Assembly (NCBI GenBank): GCA_021821425.1
Contig: JAKACL010000029.1
Coordinates: forward strand, 1-15,881
Direction of reading: 5' to 3'
DNA length: 15,881 nucleotides
Origin: Pseudomonadota bacterium
Lineage (GTDB): Bacteria > Pseudomonadota > Gammaproteobacteria > Burkholderiales > Thiobacillaceae
Each line of letters opens with the position of its first letter. Position 1 is the first letter of the stretch. Shown one piece after another: positions 1-5,856 of this stretch. The notes beneath the pieces are model-generated. The model did no database searches and was not told the origin of the DNA. It saw only the letters and a list, made by a program, of their open reading frames with translations. Both the position numbers and the translations under genes were made by a program.

Positions 1-39
1 CTTATCTGCATAGCATGGAAAAAAAGAAAGGAAGAAACG

Positions 40-498
40 ATGTCAAAAGATGAAAACGAACGCGAACTGGTGCTGCAGAGGGAAGTGCCCTTTGCCCGCG
101 AACTGGTCTGGAAGGCCATGACTGAACCCGAGCATCAAAACAGGTGGTGGGGTCCGGATGGCTTCAAAAACGAAAATGTGACCATGGATTTCCGGGTCGG
201 CGGCGCATGGACATTTGAAATGGTGGGACCGGACGGCACCCGCTACCCTAACCATTCCGTGTTCAAGGAAATCACGCCCCCGTCCAGGCTGGTGTTCGAC
301 CATGGCGACGGCCAACGGGTATGGTTCGAGTCCAGCATCATTCTGGAAGAAACGGCCCGCGGTACCCTGATCACACTGCGCCACCTTTTCCCCAGCAGAG
401 AATCCCGCGACGAGGTGGTCGAGAAGTACGGTGCCATCGAGGGCGGCAAGCAGCACCTGGCGAAGCTCGAAGCCTATATCAGGGAGAACCTGTCATGA
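40..498 (+). CDS. SRPBCC / AHSA1-like domain protein (first of tandem pair)
   Basis: A 152-aa single-domain protein of the SRPBCC superfamily, AHSA1 (activator of Hsp90 ATPase-like) branch. The N-terminal strand is followed by the branch's typical helix and tryptophan motif RWWGPDGF (residues 35-42), then GGAWTFEM (54-61) and a C-terminal helix. These proteins form a helix-grip fold with a hydrophobic pocket for small ligands; most bacterial members are of unknown substrate, and nothing here fixes one. The start is supported by an AAAGGAAG Shine-Dalgarno-like stretch just upstream. The stop codon overlaps the ATG of the next gene (ATGA), so the two are probably translated together. No signal peptide or membrane segment is seen, so it should be cytoplasmic. 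Only 39 bases precede the gene, so its promoter is not clearly visible. Confidence 0.9.
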   Translation: MSKDENERELVLQREVPFARELVWKAMTEPEHQNRWWGPDGFKNENVTMDFRVGGAWTFEMVGPDGTRYPNHSVFKEITPPSRLVFDHGDGQRVWFESSIILEETARGTLITLRHLFPSRESRDEVVEKYGAIEGGKQHLAKLEAYIRENLS

Positions 499-926
499 AC
501 GAGGGCAATCCAATGGCAGAGCCCAATGCAATTTACCTGACGCGGTATTTCCCTCACCCGCCTGCAAAAATCTGGGTGGCGCTGACGGAGCCTGCACATA
601 TCGCAAACTGGTGGGCGCCCGGTAACATCCGTCCAGTGGTCGGCCACCGGTTCGTGCTCGACATGGGGGCCTGGGGGCAGCAGCAGTGTGAAGTACTGGC
701 GGTCGAGCATGAAAAACTGATTTCGTATACCTACGCTGAAGGAATCCTGAATACAACCATTACTTGGACACTGGAAGCGGAAGGTATGGGTACGCGCCTG
801 ACTTTGGTACACAGTGGCTTCGACCTGGATTCGCCTATTGGCAAACAGGCGTTCGAGGGAATGAAAAACGGGTGGCCAGTCGTGCTTGGCAGGATAGGGC
901 AATTGTTCATTACTGCTAACGGCTAA
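495..926 (+). CDS. SRPBCC / AHSA1-like domain protein (second of tandem pair)
   Basis: A 143-aa protein paralogous to the preceding one: it has the same order of elements, with a start-side strand, the helix motif TEPAHIANWWAPG (residues 31-43) and a C-terminal helix containing GMKNGWPVVLGRIGQ. The double tryptophan WW at 39-40 aligns with that of the neighbour. I chose ATG 495 because it overlaps the upstream stop as ATGA; ATG 513 (residue 7) is a possible alternative. A longer open frame reaches back to 321 inside the upstream gene but would overlap it by about 180 bases and is unlikely. The two proteins could act as a pair or heterodimer, which is inference. Ligand and pathway cannot be read from the sequence. 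Confidence 0.88.
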   Translation: MNEGNPMAEPNAIYLTRYFPHPPAKIWVALTEPAHIANWWAPGNIRPVVGHRFVLDMGAWGQQQCEVLAVEHEKLISYTYAEGILNTTITWTLEAEGMGTRLTLVHSGFDLDSPIGKQAFEGMKNGWPVVLGRIGQLFITANG

Positions 927-1055
927 CGTGGATTGCTTATATCGACCGGGAGATCAATGTCGCCGCGCGCGTGAAACCCTGCGGGGTGCAAACTCAATCG
1001 GTCGTCTTCCATAACTAAAAGGGCCAGCTTCATTTACTTGAAAATCGCCGGTTCA

Positions 1056-1081
1056 GGCCGCGAGCTTTGATATTGGCGGCC
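1056..1081. other. Inverted repeat between convergent genes
   Basis: GGCCGC (1056-1061) and GCGGCC (1076-1081) form a perfect 6-bp inverted repeat around a 14-base loop. It lies between the convergent SRPBCC gene and the EamA gene, just past the stop of the latter. No T-tract follows on either strand, so it is a weak candidate for a transcription end only. Confidence 0.2.
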
Positions 1082-1102
1082 AACCATACGGTTTTCTGGA
1101 GT

Positions 1103-1993
1103 TCACGCGGCAGTCTGCTGGCGCATCGGCAGCATGGACAGGACCACGCTTGCCAGCACGATCAGCCCGCCTGTGACTTGCGCGGCGGTGGGCGGGGCGC
1201 CCACCGCTCCGCTGACCAGCATCGCGAATACCGGCACCAGATTCAGAAACAGCGCAGTACGTCCGGCACCGAGGCGCTGGATGCCCATGCCCCAGAACAG
1301 ATAGGCCAGTACCGTGCCGCCTACTGCCATGATCGCCAATGCCCAAGCGGCTTGCAGACCTGGCAAGGCGAAGGGCTCGCCGCCCGCCAGGGCGACGGCA
1401 AGCAGAATGGCAGCGCCGGCGGTCATCATCAGGGCGGTGTGGCCGATTGGCGATCCTTTGGGCATTAAGCGCCGGCTAAAGACGTTGAACAGTGCCCAGG
1501 TCAGATTGGCCGCCAGCATGAGCAGGTCGCCATTTGCTACTTGCAGTTTGGCCAGTTGTGCGGGATGGCCATGGGTGATGACCACGGCCACCCCGGCCAG
1601 GGCCACGGGCAGGGCGGCCCAGTGTCTGGCGCTGGCGCGTTCGCCCAGCAGGACGGTGGCGAGCAGGGTGGTGAGCAGGGGATTGGTGGCCATGATGAGG
1701 GCGCCGTTGTCGGCCGAGGTGCTTTGCATGGCGTGAAAGAACAGCAGGTTGAAACCGGCGATGCCGACCACGCCCAGTAGCAGGTAGATACCGGCATGGC
1801 GTCTGGCAAAGCCGATCAGGTCGTCGCCCATGCGCCAGGCGATCGCCAACATCAGCGCGGCACCGAGCAGAAAGCGGAAGGCTGCCGCCCAGAGCGGTGG
1901 CAGATCAGCCAGGACCAGGCCGGCCAGGATGAAATTGACTCCCCAGAAGAAGGCGGAAACCGTAACCAGCAGGTAAACCAGATTCAGCGGCAT
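1103..1993 (-). CDS. EamA-family (DMT superfamily) inner-membrane exporter
   Basis: A 296-aa polytopic membrane protein with about ten hydrophobic segments arranged as two EamA repeats (roughly residues 5-137 and 148-285), the standard length and layout for drug/metabolite transporters of the YdcZ/RhaT/EamA type. The first segment carries SAFFWGVNFILAG, and the end of repeat one carries NPLLTTLLATVLLGE, both typical of the family. Such proteins export amino acids, metabolites or drugs across the inner membrane; the substrate cannot be deduced. The gene is divergent from a LysR-type regulator 100 bp away, which commonly controls the neighbouring exporter. The start ATG at 1993 has only a weak ribosome binding site. 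It runs convergently towards the SRPBCC pair. Confidence 0.92.
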   Translation of the reverse strand: MPLNLVYLLVTVSAFFWGVNFILAGLVLADLPPLWAAAFRFLLGAALMLAIAWRMGDDLIGFARRHAGIYLLLGVVGIAGFNLLFFHAMQSTSADNGALIMATNPLLTTLLATVLLGERASARHWAALPVALAGVAVVITHGHPAQLAKLQVANGDLLMLAANLTWALFNVFSRRLMPKGSPIGHTALMMTAGAAILLAVALAGGEPFALPGLQAAWALAIMAVGGTVLAYLFWGMGIQRLGAGRTALFLNLVPVFAMLVSGAVGAPPTAAQVTGGLIVLASVVLSMLPMRQQTAA

Positions 1994-2093
1994 GACGACA
2001 CCAATTCATAATTTCTAAACGAATGCTCAGGCTATAGCTTGACGGCTACGATGGACAATCGATAATTTATGGTCTTTTGGTTAAGAAAAACTA
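1994..2093. promoter_or_regulatory. Divergent EamA/LysR intergenic control region
   Basis: This 100-bp AT-rich spacer separates the divergent exporter and regulator genes. It contains two similar ATAATTT blocks (near 2007 and 2062) and a TTC-N13-GAA dyad around 2005-2023, the sort of partial dyad LysR proteins bind. The dyad and its link to the LysR neighbour are inference. Confidence 0.45.
2039..2066 (+). promoter_or_regulatory. Predicted sigma-70 promoter of the lysR gene
   Basis: TTGACG (2039-2044) and GATAAT (2061-2066) are separated by 16 bp. Each hexamer matches the sigma-70 consensus at five of six positions. A transcript would begin near 2073, about 20 bases before the lysR ATG at 2094. 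Confidence 0.55.
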
Positions 2094-2981
2094 ATGTCCA
2101 GACGCCTGCCGCCCCTGACCGCATTGCGCGCTTTCGAAGCCGTGGCCAGGCATCTATCCATGGCCCGGGCGGCGCAGGAGCTGCATGTCACACCCGGGGC
2201 AGTGAGTCAGCAGATAAAGCAACTGGAAGAACTGCTCGGACAGCCCCTGTTCAAGCGTGGCAAGTCCCTGGAACTGAGCGATGCAGCCTTGGCCGCATTG
2301 CCTCTCTTGACCGACGCCTTCGACCGTCTGGAACGTGCCGCTTTGCAGTTACGCGTCGACTCTGGCGACGGACCGCTGGTGGTTTCGACTCCGCCCACTT
2401 TCGCTGCGCGATGGCTGGTGCCGCGTCTGGACGAATTTCACAAGCGTCATCCCGAGATCGAACTGCGCCTGTTGGCAACCAGGAGGCTGGTCGATTTTTC
2501 CTTGGAGGATATCGACTGCGCCATTCGTTTCGGTTCCGGTGCTTATTCCGGCCTGCATGTTGAAAGGCTAAAGCCCGAAGAGATCATTCCTGTCGCTACG
2601 CCGGCTCTGGCTGCGGAAATTTCGACCCCCGCCGATCTTGCTGACCGTCCGTTGCTTAATGACGAGTGGCATACAGAAAAACACTTCTTCCCGGATTGGG
2701 AAACCTGGCTGAGCACCCAGGGCATAGAGCCCAAGTCACCCCTGCGTATCAAGCATTTCAGCGAGATCAATCTGGTCATTCAAGCTGCAGTGTCTGGCCT
2801 CGGCGCCGCCCTGGTCTGGCGCAGCTTGGTTGAGGAAGATCTCAAGGCTGGCCGACTCGTGCGATTGCTTGACCAGTCAATTGCCAGCCCCATGGCATAT
2901 CACTTGGTCATGCCGCCCAATCGGATTGCGCTGGCAAAGGTTGCCTCCTTCCGGTCATGGCTGCTGGAAGCCGTGGGGTAG
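2094..2981 (+). CDS. LysR-family transcriptional regulator, GcvA-like
   Basis: A 295-aa protein of standard LysR length. Residues 1-65 form the winged helix-turn-helix (LPPLTALRAFEAVARHLSM, then AAQELHVTPGAVSQQIKQLE), and residues about 90-290 the periplasmic-binding-like effector domain. The opening RLPPLTALRAFEA and the HTH wording are characteristic of the GcvA-like subgroup, so a GcvA-type regulator is the best subfamily guess; the effector is unknown. It is divergent from the EamA exporter and probably controls it and itself through the shared spacer, as is usual for LysR pairs. A good sigma-70 promoter lies upstream, while the ribosome binding site (AAGAAAA) is weak. The gene faces the small-gene operon convergently. 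Confidence 0.93.
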   Translation: MSRRLPPLTALRAFEAVARHLSMARAAQELHVTPGAVSQQIKQLEELLGQPLFKRGKSLELSDAALAALPLLTDAFDRLERAALQLRVDSGDGPLVVSTPPTFAARWLVPRLDEFHKRHPEIELRLLATRRLVDFSLEDIDCAIRFGSGAYSGLHVERLKPEEIIPVATPALAAEISTPADLADRPLLNDEWHTEKHFFPDWETWLSTQGIEPKSPLRIKHFSEINLVIQAAVSGLGAALVWRSLVEEDLKAGRLVRLLDQSIASPMAYHLVMPPNRIALAKVASFRSWLLEAVG

Positions 2982-3023
2982 CGACAGGAAAGAATCAAGG
3001 GGCCAGCCATTAGCCAGCCGTAG

Positions 3024-3155
3024 TCAGGTGTGAGTACCCGTCTTGCGTGGAGCCCGAACCTCGTTGGGCAGCATTTCCATCTGTCCGATGGCGCCACTAT
3101 TTGCGCTTCCAAAGTGTTCCGTGACACTGTTCTCCATTTGGAGTGCGCTCGCCAT
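3024..3155 (-). CDS. Possible 43-aa peptide gene at the end of the small-gene operon
   Basis: This open frame starts at ATG 3155 and encodes 43 residues, with Met-rich MEMLPNEV in the middle and a basic end (RAPRKTGTHT). No family is recognised. A near-perfect Shine-Dalgarno AAGGAGG lies on the minus strand at 3174-3180, but it is about 18 bases from this ATG, too far to serve it ideally. The ATG 13 bases closer, at 3168, is in another frame and opens a 23-residue ORF. An older frame start (GTG 3212) also exists, overlapping the end of the 144-aa gene. Which frame is used cannot be settled by eye. It follows the 144-aa gene by about 50 bases on the same strand. Confidence 0.3.
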   Translation of the reverse strand: MASALQMENSVTEHFGSANSGAIGQMEMLPNEVRAPRKTGTHT

Positions 3156-3168
3156 TACATGAAGCCAT
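3097..3168 (-). CDS. Possible 23-aa peptide ORF with ideal Shine-Dalgarno
   Basis: ATG 3168 is preceded by AAGGAGG with a 5-base spacer, the best ribosome binding site in the window. The frame encodes a 23-residue peptide with two cysteines (residues 4 and 15) and a basic tail ending WKRK, then TAG. It overlaps the 43-aa frame. The ATGGC at 3168 is repeated 13 bases on at 3155, so a small duplication could have shifted the start of an ancestral single gene. No homology is claimed. Confidence 0.3.
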   Translation of the reverse strand: MASCNGERTPNGEQCHGTLWKRK

Positions 3169-3204
3169 GTTGGCCTCCTTAGAAAAAGATTGAAAGAACA
3201 GGTG

Positions 3205-3639
3205 TCAGCCACCCATGATCAGATTGAAAACCTGACGCATCAGGTTCAGTTCGGTCGCGGGCATGCCGCGCATCTGGCTGATGGGCTTGAACACTGCGCC
3301 CATGGGTTCGATGGCTTCGTGCGGGATGTCCGGGCTGGAAATCCGCACCAGGTGGACGCGTATGGGCCCACTCTCACCTGACAGCCAGGCTTCGAAGCCT
3401 TCGTCGATTTTGAGTTGCGCGGGGTTGAGGCCGTATTTCGCGACCATGGCCTCCAGCACTGCATCGGGCGCATGCTGCTCGCCGGCAGTTTCGAGCGGCG
3501 GCGTGTCGCTGGCCGAGGGTGGCAGCGGCGCCGGTGCCAGGATGGTGTCGCCATAGCGCGCGAAGTTGAGGGCGCAGCTGTAGCTGTCGAAGTGGCAGAG
3601 GATGATGCGGTTGTGGTCGAGGATGTTTGCTGTGTTCAT
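3205..3639 (-). CDS. Uncharacterised 144-aa protein
   Basis: I do not recognise this family. The protein opens with NRIILCHFDSYSCALNFARY (residues 10-29), followed by a Pro/Ala-rich stretch (about 32-53), a helical part with VLEAMVAKYGLNPAQL, then GFEAWLSGESGPIRVHLVRI and a Met/hydrophobic C-terminus ending NLIMGG. The middle part reads like a small alpha/beta fold. No signal peptide or membrane segment is evident. I chose ATG 3639 (weak GAAG upstream); an in-frame GTG at 3693 would add 18 residues. It lies 78 bases after the 88-aa gene on the same strand and is probably part of the same transcript. It is an accessory-looking protein of unknown role. Confidence 0.75.
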   Translation of the reverse strand: MNTANILDHNRIILCHFDSYSCALNFARYGDTILAPAPLPPSASDTPPLETAGEQHAPDAVLEAMVAKYGLNPAQLKIDEGFEAWLSGESGPIRVHLVRISSPDIPHEAIEPMGAVFKPISQMRGMPATELNLMRQVFNLIMGG

Positions 3640-3717
3640 GCGGGTTCTTCGTTCAAGTAATGTTGCTGGGTCTTTGTTCAACTGGACCGCCACGGCCTGG
3701 CGGCCTCGCGATGACGA

Positions 3718-3984
3718 TTAAAAGACGCGCTCGCCATCGCGGTAGCCGGCATCGAAAGCGAATTCCAGGTAGTAGACCCTGAAGTGCTCCTCAATATGGT
3801 GCTCGTCCGGAATCGAGCCGGTTCGTTCCGGATACTGTTCCAGCAATGCCGTGCGGTGCGTGCGCCAGGCATTGAGCAGGGCGAGGCGGGCGGCCCCTCG
3901 GCTATGCCCCGCGCCGCGGAACATGAAGTGGTGGGTGTTCATTTCCGCCACCACGAGGCTGTTTGATGTATCGGATTCAGTCAT
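3718..3984 (-). CDS. Uncharacterised 88-aa protein
   Basis: The 88-residue product, starting at ATG 3984, is rich in charged and aromatic residues: HHFMFRGAGHSRGAARLALL (residues 18-37), a central TALLEQYPERTG and an acidic C-terminal part IEEHFRVYYLEFAFDAGYRD. It resembles no family I can name. The start overlaps the stop of the 55-aa gene upstream (TGA at 3977-3979), which implies translational coupling; a longer frame to 4053 exists but would run through that gene. No signal peptide or transmembrane segment is visible. Confidence 0.72.
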   Translation of the reverse strand: MTESDTSNSLVVAEMNTHHFMFRGAGHSRGAARLALLNAWRTHRTALLEQYPERTGSIPDEHHIEEHFRVYYLEFAFDAGYRDGERVF

Positions 3985-4144
3985 CTTCCATCGACGGCTG
4001 CAGGATGACTTCGTCAGGCACGCCGTTGCCGTTCTGCTCGAATTCCAGTCCACCGACCAGCGAATAGCCGGCGTCGCCTTCGATGATGACGACTGCCTCT
4101 GGCGGCATTTGCTGCAGGGCGGCGATGAGTTGTTCGACTGTCAT
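3977..4144 (-). CDS. Uncharacterised 55-aa protein, MTVxQLIxALQxxPPxA type
   Basis: This 55-aa gene is short enough to be easily missed. It begins MTVEQLIAALQQMPPEAVVI, continues with an IEGDAGYSLVGGLEFE block and ends in an acidic tail (SMEDD). The opening is a common signature of short bacterial and phage hypothetical proteins (an LIxxLxxLPPxAxVxxxG pattern), for which no function is known to me. Its stop overlaps the ATG of the 88-aa gene, and its start lies 8 bases after the stop of the 92-aa gene. This spacing and the good reading frame support it as real. The Shine-Dalgarno is weak, as expected for a coupled gene. Confidence 0.7.
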   Translation of the reverse strand: MTVEQLIAALQQMPPEAVVIIEGDAGYSLVGGLEFEQNGNGVPDEVILQPSMEDD

Positions 4145-4152
4145 GCTGCGGG

Positions 4153-4431
4153 CTATGCCAAGACCAAGCGGATATCCACATCGCGGGCCAGCCAGCCCAG
4201 GGTCACGGCGCGGAAGGCCTTGTCGTCGGCGGTATTCCAGATCACGCAGAGCAGGGCTTCGTCGCGGGTGAGTTCCTGGTCCTTGTCCAGCTTTTTGCTG
4301 GCGGCGGTGCAGGCCTTCGGATCGGCGTTGTTGCTGGCGAACACTTCGCAGGCGGCCTTGATGCCGGCGGCGACTTCCTCGGGCGAAGCGAGATGAATGT
4401 GATCGCCTTCGAGTTTGAGGATGGCTTGCAT
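4153..4431 (-). CDS. Uncharacterised 92-aa protein
   Basis: The product is a soluble, helix-rich small protein with no recognised family. It begins MQAILKLEGDHIHLASPEEV, has two cysteines near AACEVF and KACTAA (about residues 30 and 44), an acid/basic helix, and a C-terminal part containing CVIWNTADDKAFRAVTLGWL. I chose ATG 4431 because GGAG sits 6-7 bases before it. The alternative ATG 4455 would overlap the previous stop as ATGA and add eight residues, which is also plausible. The stop is 8 bases before the 55-aa gene, so the genes are closely coupled. Confidence 0.72.
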   Translation of the reverse strand: MQAILKLEGDHIHLASPEEVAAGIKAACEVFASNNADPKACTAASKKLDKDQELTRDEALLCVIWNTADDKAFRAVTLGWLARDVDIRLVLA

Positions 4432-4451
4432 GGGCTTCTCCATTGCCTGAT

Positions 4452-4820
4452 TCATGCGCCGTGCGGCGCGGGCTTGTATGCGAATACCTCCGGCTGGCTC
4501 TTGCGGTAGACGCGCAGCCACATCAGCGTGGCCGGCGCCAGCGAGCACGCCGCGAACCACAGCGCTTCCTCTTCCGCGCTGTCGCCGCCGCCGATCCGGC
4601 GCGCCAGCGACTGCCAGCCTTTCCAGTCGATTTCCTCCAGCAGGACTTGCGTCGATGGCGGCAGGCTGGCCATGGAGTCGCTCATGATCTTCAGCTGGCG
4701 CGCGGTTTCCGCGCGGGTGAGGCGAGAAGACAGGAACTCGTCCTTTTCCAGGCCTTCCGTCAGGGTCAGCACGGCGACGCCTGCTTTTTCGACGATGGAC
4801 AGCAGCGATGCATTAAGCAT
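4452..4820 (-). CDS. Uncharacterised 122-aa protein
   Basis: The protein begins MLNASLLSIVEKAGVAVLTL and is mainly helical: residues about 25-60 are a charged helix (KDEFLSSRLTRAETARQLKI), then a glycine-rich turn (RRIGGGDSAEEE) and a hydrophobic helix with ALWFAACSLAPATLMWL. No family is recognised. GGAG lies about 8 bases before ATG 4820, so I prefer it; an in-frame ATG at 4943 would add an N-terminal hydrophobic segment (MKRLMFFLACRLLVLLEAYL) that could be a membrane anchor. The stop overlaps the alternative ATG of the 92-aa gene as ATGA. It lies downstream of the FmdB-like gene on the same strand. Confidence 0.68.
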   Translation of the reverse strand: MLNASLLSIVEKAGVAVLTLTEGLEKDEFLSSRLTRAETARQLKIMSDSMASLPPSTQVLLEEIDWKGWQSLARRIGGGDSAEEEALWFAACSLAPATLMWLRVYRKSQPEVFAYKPAPHGA

Positions 4821-4983
4821 GTGAGGACTCCGGTAATTTTGGCGTTTCCGCCTCAGATAGGCTTCCAACAACACAAGCAGCCTGCATGCCAGGAAAAACA
4901 TGAGCCTCTTCATGGCGCCGGGGCTGCGCAACAGCCGGTTCATTTGTCGCAGATCCTACAAATTCCGTCGGGCCGGTGCGGCG

Positions 4984-5217
4984 TCATTTGACTTTTTTCC
5001 GCTCGGACGTTGAGTAGTTGCTGAAATGTCCTTCGCGCGCCGCTTGTTTGCGGGCGCTTGCGATGATGCCGGCGGCCTTGCCCGGCGCGGCGGGCATGGA
5101 CACGAGTTTTTCCAGTTCCTGGTTGCCACAGGTTGGGCAGGTCGGAATGTTGGAACCGCGGATCAGTAGTTCAAAGGTCTGGCTGCAGTTGGGGCAGCGA
5201 AAGTCATGAAGCGGCAT
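4984..5217 (-). CDS. FmdB-family zinc ribbon protein
   Basis: A 77-aa protein with the FmdB-type opening MPLHDFRCPNCSQTFELLI and two zinc-binding pairs, CPNC (Cys8/Cys11) and CPTC (Cys27/Cys30), set 15 residues apart as in a zinc ribbon. The N-terminal 40 residues are the whole recognisable domain; the C-terminal half is Ala/Lys-rich and basic (ARKQAAREGHFS, ending RKKVK). Such proteins are often put in regulatory or metalloprotein roles, but most are unproven. The ATG at 5217 has AGGGA 6-7 bases upstream. It is the first gene of the minus-strand small-gene run and faces a non-coding spacer with an inverted repeat. Confidence 0.88.
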   Translation of the reverse strand: MPLHDFRCPNCSQTFELLIRGSNIPTCPTCGNQELEKLVSMPAAPGKAAGIIASARKQAAREGHFSNYSTSERKKVK

Positions 5218-5544
5218 GAATGTCCCTGTAGTTTTTGTGACAAATAATCAGCTACAGGAATACCTAAGCAAGAATGGGGCCTTATTGGCAGGGAGGCGGC
5301 ATTCTTGCATGTGGAAATTGAAACTCGCAGCCTAGCTCCACTTCTGGTGAATGCTAAAAATTGGAACTACCGAGAGAATTAGGCATGTGTTCAAGGATGT
5401 CTTCTATTCCGTTAAACACCAGTTGTTACGGCAAACATTTCTAATGATGCTTCGGGTCGTATAGGGACGTTCAGTGTGTTTATTGTGATGTCTATTGGGG
5501 CAAGTTTTTTTGCCTAGCGTTCTAAGCAGCAACTAGTTAGAGAC
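5218..5544. other. Non-coding AT-richer spacer
   Basis: This 327-base stretch has visibly lower GC than its flanks and no convincing gene. It holds an inverted repeat next to the FmdB gene and a short GGCAA...TTGCC dyad around an internal T run (5499-5514), which is not a proper terminator because no T-tract follows the stem. It probably carries the FmdB-operon promoter, but no clear hexamers were found by eye. Confidence 0.5.
5225..5258. promoter_or_regulatory. Inverted repeat upstream of the FmdB gene
   Basis: CCTGTAG (5225-5231) and CTACAGG (5252-5258) are a perfect 7-bp inverted repeat separated by 20 AT-rich bases, beginning about 8 bases before the FmdB start codon. It could be an operator or a hairpin in the leader. 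No function is shown. Confidence 0.35.
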
Positions 5545-5784
5545 CTACCCCAGCTTCCGTGAAATATCCTTGGCCTTGGGCTGGAAGTAAGGTTTCAGCA
5601 TCCTGAGATCCTTGTGGCCAGTGACTGCGGCCAGTTCTAGAACGTTGTCTAGGCGGGTTGCCAGACGTGATGTGGCTTCATGCCTGAGATCGTGGAAGTG
5701 GAAATTCTCAATCCCAGCCCGGTTGCCGGCTCTCACGAAGGCCTTCTTGACTGCGTCGGCGGTGGTGGGGAAAACCCTGCCCAT
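5545..5784 (-). pseudogene. Tyrosine recombinase (integrase) C-terminal fragment
   Basis: This 79-aa open frame is the C-terminal part of a tyrosine site-specific recombinase. HDLRH supplies His31 and Arg34, TGHKD supplies His57, and MLKPY supplies Tyr66. The spacings (3, 23 and 9 residues) match those in XerC. The first catalytic arginine, which should lie some 60 residues further upstream, and the DNA-binding N-terminal domain are missing. The open frame has no stop back to the C1 stop codon at 5857-5859, but the 72 bases between do not read like integrase. The normal LKRYTHLRAEDL-like context around Tyr has changed to LKPYFQPKAKDI. This is a relic of a mobile element; the fragment is probably inactive. 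It may mark an old insertion boundary next to the large operon. Confidence 0.78.
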
Positions 5785-5856
5785 TCTGAAATGACTGTGC
5801 TGAGATGGTGGCCGAAGCGCTAGCGTGATCTTTGCGTGGTCTAGGCGCTCAGGCGC

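Noticed and set aside
321..494. Upstream extension of the second SRPBCC frame to ATG 321
   Set aside because: It would overlap the first SRPBCC gene by nearly 180 bases, and the extension is Arg/Gly/Pro-rich and unlike the domain; the ATGA start at 495 is better.
5499..5514. GGCAA...TTGCC dyad with a T run
   Set aside because: The T run is in the loop rather than after the stem, so it does not look like an intrinsic terminator.
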